Assembly: GCA_019115455.1 (NCBI GenBank)
Contig: DXDN01000013.1
Location: 1 to 34,248, forward strand
Length of the DNA: 34,248 nucleotides
Direction: 5' to 3'
Origin: Candidatus Eubacterium faecigallinarum
Lineage (GTDB): Bacteria; Bacillota; Clostridia; Oscillospirales; Acutalibacteraceae
Below the pieces are notes generated by a model. It made no database searches. It was not told where the DNA came from and worked only from the letters and a program-made list of their open reading frames with translations. Both the position numbers and the translations under genes were made by a program. Shown piece after piece: positions 7,426-16,439 of the stretch (position 1 is the first letter of the stretch; every line of letters begins with the position of its first letter).

Positions 7426-8555
7426 TAGTCCAAAAAGTCCCTCAATTTTTTACTTCTGCTGGGGTGGCGGAGCTTTCTCAGCGCCTTTGCTTCAATCTGA
7501 CGGATTCGCTCCCTGGTTACGTTGAATTCCTTGCCGACCTCTTCAAGAGTCTTCGGGTTACCGTCATCAAGACCGAAACGAAGAGAAAGAACCTTTTCTT
7601 CCCTTGGAGTCAGAGTCTTAAGAACATCCGAAAGCTGCTCTTTAAGAAGGCTCATAGACGCTGCGTCAGCAGGTGCAAGAGCATCGTCGTCAGGTATAAA
7701 GTCGCCGAGATGTGAATCCTCTTCCTCGCCGATAGGTGTTTCAAGGGATACCGGCTCCTGTGCAACTCTGAGAATTTCCCTGACCTTATCAACAGGCATG
7801 TTCAGATAATCTGCAATTTCATCCGGAGTGGGCTCCCTGCCGTTGGTATGAAGAAGCTGGCTGTTCGCCTTTTTTACCTTATTGATAGTTTCAACCATAT
7901 GAACGGGAATACGAATGGTTCTTGCCTGATCAGCAATAGCCCTTGTAATTGCCTGTCTTATCCACCATGTAGCATATGTCGAAAACTTAAAGCCCTTTGT
8001 GTAATCAAATTTATCAACGGCTTTAATTAGTCCGAGATTACCTTCCTGAATTAAGTCGAGAAACTGCATTCCTCTGCCGACATATCGCTTTGCAATACTT
8101 ACAACAAGTCTGAGATTTGCTTCTGCAAGGCGTTTTTTTGCATTTGGATCATCGCTGGCAATTCTAATAGCAAGCTCAATTTCCTCCTCAGGTGTAAGAA
8201 GCGGAACTCGTCCGATTTCTTTAAGATACACCTTTACAGGGTCATCCATAGCGGCGTTATCATTAACTGCTACTGTGTCAGCGGCGTCGGTCTCCTTGGG
8301 GAGATCCACCTCAAGGCTGATACTGTCAAGAGCCTCAGCTGAAAAGTCGTCAATAATATTAATGTTTGCGCCGTCGATCTGCTCGTTAAGTTTTTCAAGC
8401 TCGTCAACGTCAAGGTCAAGCTCAACAATCAGGTTATCAATTTCCTGAGTGGTAAGATGACCGACCTGCTTGCCTTTGTCAACAAGCTTTTTAAAAGCCT
8501 GCATTTTCTTTTCTTCGCTGACCGGCTGATTTGGTGTAAGATTAATTTCCTTCAT
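7425..8555 (-). CDS. rpoD: RNA polymerase primary sigma factor RpoD/SigA
   Basis: A 376-residue group 1 sigma-70 factor. An acidic N-terminal region 1.1 (about 1-95) is followed by region 1.2 ([20 protein letters not shown]). Regions 2-3 contain [40 protein letters not shown] and the region 2.4 [11 protein letters not shown] segment. Region 4 has [20 protein letters not shown]. Length matches SigA of Gram-positives. The ATG at 8555 has AGAGGAG 7 bases upstream. It follows dnaG by 31 bases, giving the classic dnaG-rpoD pair of the macromolecular synthesis operon; here dgt leads the group and rpsU is not in the window. The many TTGACA/TATAAT-like promoters seen elsewhere in the window are its expected targets. 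Confidence 0.96.
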   Translation of the reverse strand: MKEINLTPNQPVSEEKKMQAFKKLVDKGKQVGHLTTQEIDNLIVELDLDVDELEKLNEQIDGANINIIDDFSAEALDSISLEVDLPKETDAADTVAVNDNAAMDDPVKVYLKEIGRVPLLTPEEEIELAIRIASDDPNAKKRLAEANLRLVVSIAKRYVGRGMQFLDLIQEGNLGLIKAVDKFDYTKGFKFSTYATWWIRQAITRAIADQARTIRIPVHMVETINKVKKANSQLLHTNGREPTPDEIADYLNMPVDKVREILRVAQEPVSLETPIGEEEDSHLGDFIPDDDALAPADAASMSLLKEQLSDVLKTLTPREEKVLSLRFGLDDGNPKTLEEVGKEFNVTRERIRQIEAKALRKLRHPSRSKKLRDFLD

Positions 8556-8586
8556 AGTAAATCTCCTCTGTATGTACTATTTTCAT

Positions 8587-10326
8587 TTATGTGTTTTTAA
8601 ACAGCTTTCTGAAATCATCATCGCTCATATCGGCAGATGATTTTGAATGGGCCTTTGAGTATTCTGAGTTGACCGTCTCAAGGCAGTCGGAAAATTCCTG
8701 CTTCGCGTCCCCGCTCTTGCACGACTTAGCTATTATGCCTGCCAGCCTGCCAATCTCATCGCTGGTAAGAAACTGACCGAAATCTGCAATGTCAATGCCG
8801 AGTCCTGCATCAATCCTTGATATTATTACCTCAAATACACGTTTTATAAAAGAAGACGAAAACTTGCCCGAGTCAAAATCTCCGCAAAGTCTGCGGCAAT
8901 CGGGGTACATAAGCAAGAGCTCAATTATTCTCTGCTCTGCTTTAAGCTGCCTGATTGCGGCGTTGTTTTCACTCGAAGCCCTGTTGTTCTCCCTTATACT
9001 GTTATTTACAATTGCGTTATCGGCGCTTTTCTGACGGCGCCTTGATGACTTTCTTATATAATCCTCAAGCTGCAGCTTAATGCTCGCCTTATCCACTGAC
9101 AGCTCATTTGAAAGCCTTGTTAAATAAATATCCCTTTCAATCGGAGTAGTGTCCGCCAAAATTCTGACGGCGGAATTAAGGAAGTCTATTTTCCCCTGAG
9201 TTGTTGTAAGATTATTTGTATCTCTGAGCTTAAGGAGCTGAAATTCTATTTCATTTGAAGCACCCTCGAGCATTCCTTTGAATTTATCGCGACCCAGTGT
9301 CCTGATAATTTCGTCAGGGTCTTTTCCGCCGGTTAAAGCCGGTATTTTTATTTTAACATCTGTTTGTTTAAACATCTGCGCCGCTTTTTTCAGCGCCTTT
9401 TGCCCTGCCTCGTCGGCATCATATGCAAGCACCACTTCCCTGGTGTACCTGCTGATAAGGCGAACCTGCTCAGCGGTCAGTGCCGTTCCGCATCCTGCAA
9501 CAGCGTTTAAAAAACCTGCCTGGTGCATGGCTATGACGTCCATATAACCCTCACAGAGAATCAAGCTGTCACTGCAATGGTCCTTGGCAAGATTCAGCGC
9601 AAACAGCTCGTTAGTCTTTTTATACACAAGAGTGTCGGCTGTATTGATATATTTTGGCTTGCTGTCGTCAAGGACTCTGCCGCCGAAAGCAATCACGTTG
9701 CCCCGAACATCAATTATCGGAGTCATAACACGGTTTCGGAAAATATCGTAATACCTGTTGTTTTTGCCTATTTTAACAACGCCTGCGTCAACCATTTCGC
9801 CAGGCTTGTAACCCTTTGATTTTAGATGCTTTAAAAGCTCGTCCCATGCGTCGGGAGCATAACCGAGTCCGAAACGCTTTATGGTGTTCAAAGAAAGTCC
9901 GCGTTTTAAATAATAATCAAGTCCTGTCTTGCCCTGACTGCTCATAAGATAGGAATAATAGAATTTTGCAGTTTCCCTGTTGATTTCAAGTATGCGTCGC
10001 CTTTTTTTTGAAAGGCTGTCGTCATAAGAAACATCCTCCGGCATTTGGATACCGGCTCGCTGAGCGAGGAGTTTAACAGCGTCGATATAATCAAGATTTT
10101 CAATTTTCTTGATAAAGGTTACGGCATCGCCGCCGGCACCGCATCCAAAGCAGTAAAACGACTGAGTGTCGTTATATACAGTAAAAGAAGGCGTTTTCTC
10201 GTTATGAAAAGGACAGAGACCAACTGAAGTGGAGCCGCGCTTTTTCAGCGAAACATAGCCGGAAATAACATCTTCAATATCCGTCTTGAATTTGAGTTCC
10301 TGCAAAAATGATTCATTAAGCGGCAT
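8587..10326 (-). CDS. dnaG: DNA primase
   Basis: A 579-residue primase that makes RNA primers at the fork. The CHC2 zinc finger has C38, H41, C59 and C62 (CPFHNEKTPSF and FYCFGCGAGG). The TOPRIM catalytic domain shows E259 in LILCEGYMDV and D303/D305 in YDADEAG. The C-terminal 130 residues or so would bind DnaB helicase and are poorly conserved, as usual. The start at 10326 (MPLNESFLQELK) was chosen because AAAGGAGG lies 7 bases upstream. The longer TTG start at 10344 would place that ribosome binding site inside the gene. It lies 38 bases after dgt and 31 bases before rpoD. Confidence 0.96.
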   Translation of the reverse strand: MPLNESFLQELKFKTDIEDVISGYVSLKKRGSTSVGLCPFHNEKTPSFTVYNDTQSFYCFGCGAGGDAVTFIKKIENLDYIDAVKLLAQRAGIQMPEDVSYDDSLSKKRRRILEINRETAKFYYSYLMSSQGKTGLDYYLKRGLSLNTIKRFGLGYAPDAWDELLKHLKSKGYKPGEMVDAGVVKIGKNNRYYDIFRNRVMTPIIDVRGNVIAFGGRVLDDSKPKYINTADTLVYKKTNELFALNLAKDHCSDSLILCEGYMDVIAMHQAGFLNAVAGCGTALTAEQVRLISRYTREVVLAYDADEAGQKALKKAAQMFKQTDVKIKIPALTGGKDPDEIIRTLGRDKFKGMLEGASNEIEFQLLKLRDTNNLTTTQGKIDFLNSAVRILADTTPIERDIYLTRLSNELSVDKASIKLQLEDYIRKSSRRRQKSADNAIVNNSIRENNRASSENNAAIRQLKAEQRIIELLLMYPDCRRLCGDFDSGKFSSSFIKRVFEVIISRIDAGLGIDIADFGQFLTSDEIGRLAGIIAKSCKSGDAKQEFSDCLETVNSEYSKAHSKSSADMSDDDFRKLFKNT

Positions 10327-10364
10327 TCCCCTGCCTCCTTTCAAGTCACAATTAAAAATTTATA

Positions 10365-11375
10365 TCAATCAAGCCAAAATGACGGCACATAAAGGCTGTT
10401 AAATACTTTAAGCGCATAATTATCGCTCATACCTGCAATATAATCGCATACTGCACGCTCTTCGCCGTCCTGCGATGCGATTTTTACAAATTCTTCGGGC
10501 ATACTCTCAATATGTTTGATATAGTAAGAATATATCATCTCAAGCATATTGACAGCTTTTCCCTCCTCGCCTTTGCATACAGGATTAGTATATACAGCAG
10601 TGAACATAAAATCATGAAGATCCATAAAACCCACATAAAAATCATTGCTCATACGTATTTTGTCACTGCTGTTATGTATAACGTCAAGCACCATATTGTT
10701 GATACGCTCAGATTTTGTCATTCCGAGCTGCATCCTCAGGCTAAGGGGAATATCCTCTTCCTCCATAACACCGGCACGGATAGCGTCGTCTATGTCATGG
10801 TTTATGTAAGCTATTTTATCTGCAATTCTGATTATCTGTCCCTCAAGGGTATAGGCTTCCTCGCCCTTAGTATGGCAGAGAATACCGTTCTTGACCTCAT
10901 CGGTGAGGTTGAGTCCCCTGCCGTTTTTCTCAAGCTTTTCAACTACTCTGACGCTCTGCTCATAATGACGGAAACCGCAGTCGCAAAGCTTGTCCAATGC
11001 TCTTTCACCGGCGTGACCGAAAGGAGTATGCCCCAAATCATGCCCGAGGGAAATTGCCTCAGTAAGATCCTCATTAAGCTGAAGCGCTCTGGCAATGGTT
11101 CTTGCAATCTGAGCCACCTCAAGGGTATGGGTAAGACGAGTTCTGTAATGGTCGCCGCTGGGAGCAAGAAAGACCTGAGTCTTATGCTTTAAGCGTCTGA
11201 ACGACTGGGAGTGGATAATTCTGTCTCTGTCACGCTGAAAGCAGGTTCTTACAGCGTCGGGGGCTTCTTCTCTGGCTCTGCCTTTTGAGTTACATGCAAA
11301 GCAGGCTTTATCGCATAAAATGTATTTTTCGTTTTTTTCCGCTAAAAGACGTATTGAATTATCCAAAATTTTCAC
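10365..11375 (-). CDS. dgt: deoxyguanosinetriphosphate triphosphohydrolase-like HD protein (dGTPase)
   Basis: A 336-residue HD-domain protein of the bacterial dGTPase-like family, which hydrolyses dNTPs to nucleosides and triphosphate. Metal ligands are in LTHTLEVAQIA (the first His), SLGHDLGHTPFGHAGE (the HD pair) and ADKIAYINHDIDDAIRAG (the distal Asp). The N-terminal RDRDRIIHSQSFRRLKHKTQV matches the family. Length is that of the short Gram-positive form. The start is uncertain: GTG at 11375 has AGGAAAGG almost touching it, while the in-frame TTG at 11366 has AAAGGGTGA at better spacing. It heads the minus-strand run dgt-dnaG-rpoD, a common Clostridial order. An effect on dNTP pools at the start of a replication operon is inference. 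Confidence 0.88.
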   Translation of the reverse strand: MKILDNSIRLLAEKNEKYILCDKACFACNSKGRAREEAPDAVRTCFQRDRDRIIHSQSFRRLKHKTQVFLAPSGDHYRTRLTHTLEVAQIARTIARALQLNEDLTEAISLGHDLGHTPFGHAGERALDKLCDCGFRHYEQSVRVVEKLEKNGRGLNLTDEVKNGILCHTKGEEAYTLEGQIIRIADKIAYINHDIDDAIRAGVMEEEDIPLSLRMQLGMTKSERINNMVLDVIHNSSDKIRMSNDFYVGFMDLHDFMFTAVYTNPVCKGEEGKAVNMLEMIYSYYIKHIESMPEEFVKIASQDGEERAVCDYIAGMSDNYALKVFNSLYVPSFWLD

Positions 11376-11441
11376 CCTTTCCTATATACTATACTCAATA
11401 ATAACATATTATCCTTTAAAAATAATAAGAAATTTTGAATA

Positions 11442-11470
11442 TTGACTAAAATAAATATTAATTATATTAT
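11442..11470 (+). promoter_or_regulatory. sigma-A promoter for the metallophosphoesterase
   Basis: TTGACT (11442-11447), a 17-base spacer and TATTAT (11465-11470), followed 19 bases later by the ATG at 11489 with AGGTGA (11477-11482) as ribosome binding site. The dgt start lies divergently at 11375, so this AT-rich 113-base gap must serve both directions. I could not settle on a dgt promoter. Confidence 0.65.
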
Positions 11471-11488
11471 ATTGTCAGGTGATGTTGA

Positions 11489-12319
11489 ATGATATGGATT
11501 GTTGTTTTTGCCGTTGTAATACTGTTTATAGCTTTTTGCTTTTACCAAAACAACAAGCTTGACCTGACGAAATATGAAATAAAAAGCGAACGTGTTGACC
11601 GTGATATAAGAATTGTGCATCTGTCTGATTTTCACTCAAAACCATTTGGGGCAGCGCTAAAAAAGGCCGCCGCCCTCTCTCCTGATTATATCTGCATAAC
11701 AGGTGATTTTATCAACGACAAAGGCAGAAATAGGAAAAGAATGCTTAATTACGGAAAAAAGCTTACCGAAATTTGCCCCGTAATCTACATCACGGGAAAT
11801 CACGAAAGAAGGCTCAGTTATTTTTACGAGCTGATGAAAGAACTTGAAAACACTGGTTTTAACGTACTGTTAAACGAAATAAAAAAAACCGAAAATATAA
11901 CTTTTCTCGGACTTGACGAAAATCAGGCTGATTTTTCAGATTACAAGGCACGAAAAAAAGGAACTTTCAAATACAGGGATATGAGCGAATATTTCGCAAA
12001 GTTAGAAAAGGCAGATAATTTCCGCCTTGTGCTCAGCCATTTCCCGGAAAATTTCTGCGGTATCAAGGAAGTAAATTACAGCCAATATGATTTTGAGCTT
12101 CAGCTGTCCGGCCACGCTCACGGAGGGCAATGGATAATGCCGTTTATAGGGCCGCTCTTTTCGCCCGGTCAGGGAATCCTGCCAAAGTACGCCAGAGGCA
12201 CCCACGGCGACAAACCTAAATTAATTATCAGCAGAGGACTGGGAAATTCTGAGTTTCCTTTGAGGCTCTTTAATCATCCTGAAATAGTTATAGTTGATAT
12301 TAAAAAAATCCCGGATTAA
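11489..12319 (+). CDS. membrane-anchored metallophosphoesterase (YkuE-like)
   Basis: A 276-residue calcineurin-like phosphoesterase with one N-terminal membrane segment (residues 2-21). The metal-binding blocks are in order: IVHLSDFHS (D-x-H), ITGDFIND (GD), ITGNHERR (GNHE), VLSHFPE (H) and LSGHAHGGQW (GHxH). The layout matches YkuE/YpbG-type proteins, which carry a membrane or secretion N-terminus and act on phosphoesters outside or at the membrane; the substrate is not known. It is a single-gene unit: its own promoter lies at 11442-11470 and a shared terminator loop contains its stop codon. Confidence 0.87.
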   Translation: MIWIVVFAVVILFIAFCFYQNNKLDLTKYEIKSERVDRDIRIVHLSDFHSKPFGAALKKAAALSPDYICITGDFINDKGRNRKRMLNYGKKLTEICPVIYITGNHERRLSYFYELMKELENTGFNVLLNEIKKTENITFLGLDENQADFSDYKARKKGTFKYRDMSEYFAKLEKADNFRLVLSHFPENFCGIKEVNYSQYDFELQLSGHAHGGQWIMPFIGPLFSPGQGILPKYARGTHGDKPKLIISRGLGNSEFPLRLFNHPEIVIVDIKKIPD

Positions 12320-12335
12320 CTCCGGGATTTTTTAT
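12303..12335. terminator. bidirectional terminator between metallophosphoesterase and ygjP-like gene
   Basis: ATCCCGGA (12308-12315) and TCCGGGAT (12321-12328) form an 8-bp stem with a 5-base loop, flanked by a run of A on the left and T on the right. It therefore works in both directions, for the plus-strand phosphoesterase (whose stop codon is in the loop) and for the minus-strand gene ending at 12332. Confidence 0.85.
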
Positions 12336-12847
12336 TTGGGTTCTTTTAGAAGTTTTTCACGCTGTTTGTAATCCGGCATATAGCGGCGTATAAGTGAATA
12401 AAATTCCGCTGAATGATTGTGGTGTCTTATATGAGCCAGCTCGTGCACCACAACATAATCCACCGCTTCCAGCGGATACTGCATAAGAAAACAGGAAAAA
12501 CACAGCGAATTTTTCTGATTACAGGAACCAAAGCGCTTTTTTGCTTTAGTTATTTTTATGCCTGTGGGATAGATATTCATTATTGATGAAAAATAATCAA
12601 CCCTTTTAGGAATAATGTCCTTTGCCTGACGGATAAGGGATTCTACCTCATTATCAGCAATATTTACCCTGCCGAGATAAGCCTTCTTGCGCTCGATCGC
12701 TTTAGAAATCCACTGGCTGTTTTTTGAAACAAAATCATTTATCAGCGCATCATTGGTATTATAAGGGGCTCTGACAACAACATTCAGCTCATCATCAACA
12801 GATAATGACAGGCTTTTTCTGCCTGAGCGAATAATTTTAATTGCCAT
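12332..12847 (-). CDS. YgjP-like M48-type metallopeptidase (SprT/WLM-related)
   Basis: A 171-residue protein of the YgjP/DUF45 family. Its zinc site is VVHELAHIRHHNH, with His135, Glu136 and His139 forming HExxH and His145 the likely third ligand before EFY. The preceding KRFGSCNQKNSLCFSCFLM matches the family RWGSC pattern and YPLEAVDYVVVHELAH is diagnostic. Related families (SprT/Spartan, Wss1) cleave proteins in DNA-protein crosslinks, but the job of YgjP proteins is not established. The ATG at 12847 overlaps the 3' end of tex by 11 bases, so the two are co-transcribed; the downstream bidirectional terminator ends the unit. Confidence 0.87.
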   Translation of the reverse strand: MAIKIIRSGRKSLSLSVDDELNVVVRAPYNTNDALINDFVSKNSQWISKAIERKKAYLGRVNIADNEVESLIRQAKDIIPKRVDYFSSIMNIYPTGIKITKAKKRFGSCNQKNSLCFSCFLMQYPLEAVDYVVVHELAHIRHHNHSAEFYSLIRRYMPDYKQREKLLKEPK

Positions 12848-14996
12848 TTGATTTCTCCGGTGATTTCATTGTCAGACCTATTCTTTTCTTAGCAACATCC
12901 ACGGACAAAACCCAGACTGTAACAATATCGCCGACCTTAAGCACATCGCCGGGATGCTTGATAAATTTATTAGTTATTTGAGAAATATGAACAAGTCCGT
13001 CCTGATGCACGCCAACGTCCACAAACGCACCGAAATCAATTACATTTCTGACAGTTCCCTTAAGCTGCATTCCGGGCTTCAAATCCTCGATACTCATAAC
13101 GTCCGTTCTGAGAAGAGGCGCAGGAAGCTCATCTCTCGGGTCCCTGCCGGGTTTGGCGATTTCCTTGGCAATATCAATCAACGTAGGTTCGCCGATGCCA
13201 AGTTCAGCGGCAAGTGCAGATGAACCCTGAGTCTTGATATAAGTTTGTACAGCGCCGACCCTGCCGTTTCTTACATCGTCGTCAGTTACTCCACAAATAT
13301 TAAGCAGTTTTCTTGCGGCGTCATAGCTTTCAGGATGAACGGCTGTATTGTCAAGCACATTGTCGCTTTCAGTAATACGCAGGAAACCTGCACACTGCTC
13401 AAATGCCTTAGGTCCTAACTTGGGCACTTTTTTTATCTGTTGCCTGGAGGAAAACATACCGTTGTCCTGCCTGAATTTTACGATATTTCCAGCAACGGTT
13501 GTGGATATTCCGGCAACTCTGTTAAGAAGCTGAGCCGAAGCCGTATTAAGATCAACACCCACGGAGTTAACGCAGTCCTCCACAACGCCGTCAAGAGCTT
13601 TTGACAACTGATTCTGAGGCATATCGTGTTGATACTGCCCTACTCCTATGGCTTTAGGGTCAATTTTAACCAGCTCCGCCAGCGGGTCCTGAAGCCTTCT
13701 GGCAATGGACACGGCGCTTCTGAGCGACACATCATATTCGGGGAATTCCTGGGCGGCTAATTTTGAAGCAGAATATACTGAAGCTCCTGCCTCACTTACC
13801 ACCATATAAGTTACTCCGCAGTCAAGCTCCTTAATTACTTCAGCAGCAAAGACCTCCGTTTCGTGAGAAGCCGTACCGTTTCCTATGGCGAGAACCTGAA
13901 CTGAGTGTTTTTTGATAAGACCCTTTACAATCTTTTTTGCCTCTTCGATTTTATTATGAGGAGGGACGGGATAGATAACACCCGTATCAAGTACCTTGCC
14001 GGTTGCGTCAACAACAGCGACCTTGCACCCTGTTCTGTATCCCGGGTCAAGACCCATTGTTACTTTATTTTTAACAGGCGGCTGCATTAAAAGTTGTCTT
14101 GTATTCTTGGCAAAAACGGCAATAGCGCTTTCGTCCGCTTTTTCAGTCAGAGAATTTCTGATCTCCCTTTCAATAGACGGGAAAATCAGGCGTGTATAAG
14201 CATCCTCAACCGCACGTTCAACAAGCTCAGTAAACTGAGAATTGTTTTTTATATGCAGGTTCTTTAATATTCCGATACCAACGGTTTTGTCGAATTCAAC
14301 AGCTACCTTGAGATAAGCTTCCTTTTCTCCCCTGTTCACTGCCAAAACCCTATGGTCGGCAACTGATTTTACAGGTTCCGAATAGTCAGCGTACATTTCG
14401 TACACTCCCAGGTCTTCCTGAGCAGCTTTTGAAACAAGCATTGCGTTATTTTTACAGGAATATCTTATCATCTTCCTTCCGGCAGGATCATCAGATATCA
14501 TTTCAGCTATAATATCACAGGCTCCGTTGACTGCGTCTTCTGTATCAGTCACTTCATCATTGAGATATTCACGTGCAATTTCCTCTGTTGTTTTTCCTAT
14601 ATCAGACTGGGCGTATATAATATCAGCCAAGCCCTGAAGCCCCTTTGCCTTAGCAACTGAGGCTCTTGTTTTTCTCTTGGGTCTGAACGGTCTGTATATA
14701 TCCTCAAGCTCTGTAAGCGTTGACGCGTTTTCTATAGCGGCGCTGATTTCGTCGGTCATTAATTCCTGCTCGGTGATTGACTCGATTATTTTATTTTTCT
14801 GCCCCTGCATGTTTCTAAGATAATCAAGTCGGTCGGACAAGGCACGCAGCAGCTGGTCGTCAAGGGAGCCTGTAGCTTCCTTTCTGTATCTGGCAATAAA
14901 GGGAATGGTGTTGCCTTCGTCGGAGAGCTTAATGAAATTTTCAACCTGCCATGTCTTAAGTGAAAATTCAGATGTAAGCTTTGAAATAATATCCAT
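12837..14996 (-). CDS. tex: Tex family RNA-binding transcription accessory protein
   Basis: A 719-residue Tex/YdcI protein, a bacterial relative of eukaryotic Spt6. Domains in order: N-terminal helical Tex_N region (IPFIARYRKEATGSLDD is diagnostic) and a YqgF/RNase H-like fold (MGLDPGYRTGCKVAVVDATG). A double helix-hairpin-helix follows (LLNRVAGISTTVAGNIV through KVPKLGPKAFEQCAGFLRI), then a C-terminal S1 domain (GTVRNVIDFGAFVDVGVHQD to RIGLTMK). Family length is about 720-780, so it is complete. The ATG at 14996 (MDIISKLTSEF) has AAAGGA 5 bases upstream. An earlier in-frame start at 15038 lacks support. Tex is thought to act in transcription and, in some bacteria, toxin gene expression. Confidence 0.95.
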   Translation of the reverse strand: MDIISKLTSEFSLKTWQVENFIKLSDEGNTIPFIARYRKEATGSLDDQLLRALSDRLDYLRNMQGQKNKIIESITEQELMTDEISAAIENASTLTELEDIYRPFRPKRKTRASVAKAKGLQGLADIIYAQSDIGKTTEEIAREYLNDEVTDTEDAVNGACDIIAEMISDDPAGRKMIRYSCKNNAMLVSKAAQEDLGVYEMYADYSEPVKSVADHRVLAVNRGEKEAYLKVAVEFDKTVGIGILKNLHIKNNSQFTELVERAVEDAYTRLIFPSIEREIRNSLTEKADESAIAVFAKNTRQLLMQPPVKNKVTMGLDPGYRTGCKVAVVDATGKVLDTGVIYPVPPHNKIEEAKKIVKGLIKKHSVQVLAIGNGTASHETEVFAAEVIKELDCGVTYMVVSEAGASVYSASKLAAQEFPEYDVSLRSAVSIARRLQDPLAELVKIDPKAIGVGQYQHDMPQNQLSKALDGVVEDCVNSVGVDLNTASAQLLNRVAGISTTVAGNIVKFRQDNGMFSSRQQIKKVPKLGPKAFEQCAGFLRITESDNVLDNTAVHPESYDAARKLLNICGVTDDDVRNGRVGAVQTYIKTQGSSALAAELGIGEPTLIDIAKEIAKPGRDPRDELPAPLLRTDVMSIEDLKPGMQLKGTVRNVIDFGAFVDVGVHQDGLVHISQITNKFIKHPGDVLKVGDIVTVWVLSVDVAKKRIGLTMKSPEKSNGN

Positions 14997-15076
14997 AATA
15001 ATCCTTTCTGTGTTGAACATAAAATGTAGCAGTAACATTCTACCAAAAAACCGATAAAAAGAAAAGCATATCTTTA

Positions 15077-15105
15077 TTGTATTTTTAAATAATATTTGTT
15101 ATCAT
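15077..15105 (+). promoter_or_regulatory. candidate sigma-A promoter for nitroreductase
   Basis: TTGTAT (15077-15082), a 17-base spacer and TATCAT (15100-15105), 29 bases before the ATG at 15135. On the other strand an extended -10 TGGTAGAAT (about 15045-15037) may serve tex, but its -35 is poor. Confidence 0.5.
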
Positions 15106-15134
15106 ATAAACATAAAATTACGGAGGTAATAAAA

Positions 15135-15653
15135 ATGACTTTTTCTGAACTTGCAAAAGAAAGATTCTCCTGCAGAAAATTCAGCACAAAAGCTGTTGAG
15201 CAGGATAAAATAGATATTATATTAAATGCCGCTCTGGCAGCTCCCACCGCTGTAAACAAGCAGCCGCAGCGCATACTCGTTATAAACGACAGCGAAAAAC
15301 TTGAAAAGCTCAAGGAATGCACAAAATACACCTTTGACGCTCCGCTTTGCTTCATTGTCTGCTGTGACAGCTCAAAGGCATACACACGCGGCTATGACGG
15401 TAAAAACTCGGCTGAAATTGACGCCAGTATCGTTACAACTCACATGATGCTCCAGGCTCAGGATATCGGTCTCGGCACCACTTGGGTAATGGCTTTTAAT
15501 CCGACGAAAGTACGTGAATGTTTTTCAATTGCCGATAATCTTGACATAATCGCACTTTTGCCCACAGGCTATCCTGCCGAGGACGTCACAGTAAGTCCGC
15601 TTCACGAAAAATCAATTGACATCACTGAAATGGCAAGTTACAACGAGTTTTAA
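15135..15653 (+). CDS. nitroreductase family protein
   Basis: A 172-residue FMN-dependent nitroreductase-like flavoprotein. The N-terminus RFSCRKFSTKAVEQDKIDIIL and AALAAPTAVNKQPQRILVI is the phosphate and FMN-binding pattern of the family (usual form RRSxRxF and A-P-S/T-xxNxQPw). LGTTWVMAF and ALLPTGYPAEDVT are the late conserved parts. The natural electron acceptor (quinone, nitro compound or flavin) cannot be told. The ATG at 15135 was chosen because GGAGG (15122-15126) is 8 bases upstream; the open frame extends 13 codons further up without a ribosome binding site. ThrE starts 18 bases downstream without an obvious terminator, so read-through is possible. Confidence 0.9.
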   Translation: MTFSELAKERFSCRKFSTKAVEQDKIDIILNAALAAPTAVNKQPQRILVINDSEKLEKLKECTKYTFDAPLCFIVCCDSSKAYTRGYDGKNSAEIDASIVTTHMMLQAQDIGLGTTWVMAFNPTKVRECFSIADNLDIIALLPTGYPAEDVTVSPLHEKSIDITEMASYNEF

Positions 15654-15671
15654 TTTTAAATTTTGACAGGT

Positions 15672-16439
15672 ATGATTAAAGAAAAAGATTGTGAAAGATT
15701 CCTTGAAAACGTACTGGAACTTGGACGGCAGTATGTTGCAACAGGTGCTGAAATCAAACGTGTTGAAGACACTCTTTACAGGATTTGCAACGCCTATGAA
15801 TTTAAAGGCATCGAAGTTTATGCCGTAACAAGCCTTATAGTAATAACAGTAAAGTCAAAGGAAAACCACCATTACACTCAAAGCGTGCGAGTTACCGAAG
15901 GCTCAACAGACCTCGGTAGGCTTGAGGAAATCAACGCCCAGTGCAGATACATATGCAGGGAAAAACCGGATGTTGAAGAACTTGACAAAATGATAATGCA
16001 TTATCAAAAGCCAAAGGGCAAGCCTGTTTTGAAATGCTTGGGCTACATGCTTGCCGCCGGCGGTTTTGCCGTTTTCTTCGGCGGAACGCTGTTTGACGGC
16101 TTTGCGGCGGCTCTTGTGGCAATAGTTATCTATCTTATGGATTATCATTTTAAGCTTAAAAAGATGAATAACGTGGTGTACACGTTAGTTGCCAGCTTTA
16201 TTTCAGGCACCGTTGCGCTTCTTATCGCACATTTCGGTATCGGCGACAGCGTCGACAAAATAATGATCGGCGACATTATGCTGTTTATTCCCGGTCTTCT
16301 TCTCGTGAATTCCATAAAAGAAATGTTTAACAGGGACATAGTAACAGGACTTTACAGATTTATTGAGGCAATTTTCGTTGCCGTTGCCATTGCCGGCGGA
16401 TATGCGCTTTCCGTTGTATGCTTCGGAGGTGTATTATGA
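15672..16439 (+). CDS. threonine/serine exporter, N-terminal subunit (ThrE N, DUF1212)
   Basis: A 255-residue membrane protein corresponding to the N-terminal half of ThrE (DUF1212). The cytoplasmic part has the diagnostic ATGAEIKRVEDTLYRIC and later VRVTEGSTDLGRLEEIN. It is followed by about five membrane segments between residues 118 and 255. ThrE of Corynebacterium exports Thr and Ser as one chain; in many Firmicutes it is split into this subunit and a DUF3815 partner, as here. The stop overlaps the partner start by 4 bases (ATGA). The start is not firm: ATG at 15672 has only ACAGG just upstream, and TTG at 15663 is also in frame. Confidence 0.9.
   Translation: MIKEKDCERFLENVLELGRQYVATGAEIKRVEDTLYRICNAYEFKGIEVYAVTSLIVITVKSKENHHYTQSVRVTEGSTDLGRLEEINAQCRYICREKPDVEELDKMIMHYQKPKGKPVLKCLGYMLAAGGFAVFFGGTLFDGFAAALVAIVIYLMDYHFKLKKMNNVVYTLVASFISGTVALLIAHFGIGDSVDKIMIGDIMLFIPGLLLVNSIKEMFNRDIVTGLYRFIEAIFVAVAIAGGYALSVVCFGGVL

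Noticed and set aside
10512-11192. 226-codon open frame on the plus strand opposite dgt
   Set aside because: Its protein has no recognisable motif, while the minus strand encodes a conserved HD domain; length is a shadow effect.
12002-12205. Minus-strand frame opposite the metallophosphoesterase
   Set aside because: Lacks conserved residues and overlaps the GHxH-containing gene.
15663-15671. TTG start for thrE
   Set aside because: Possible, but no ribosome binding site and the ATG at 15672 gives the usual N-terminus; kept as an alternative only.
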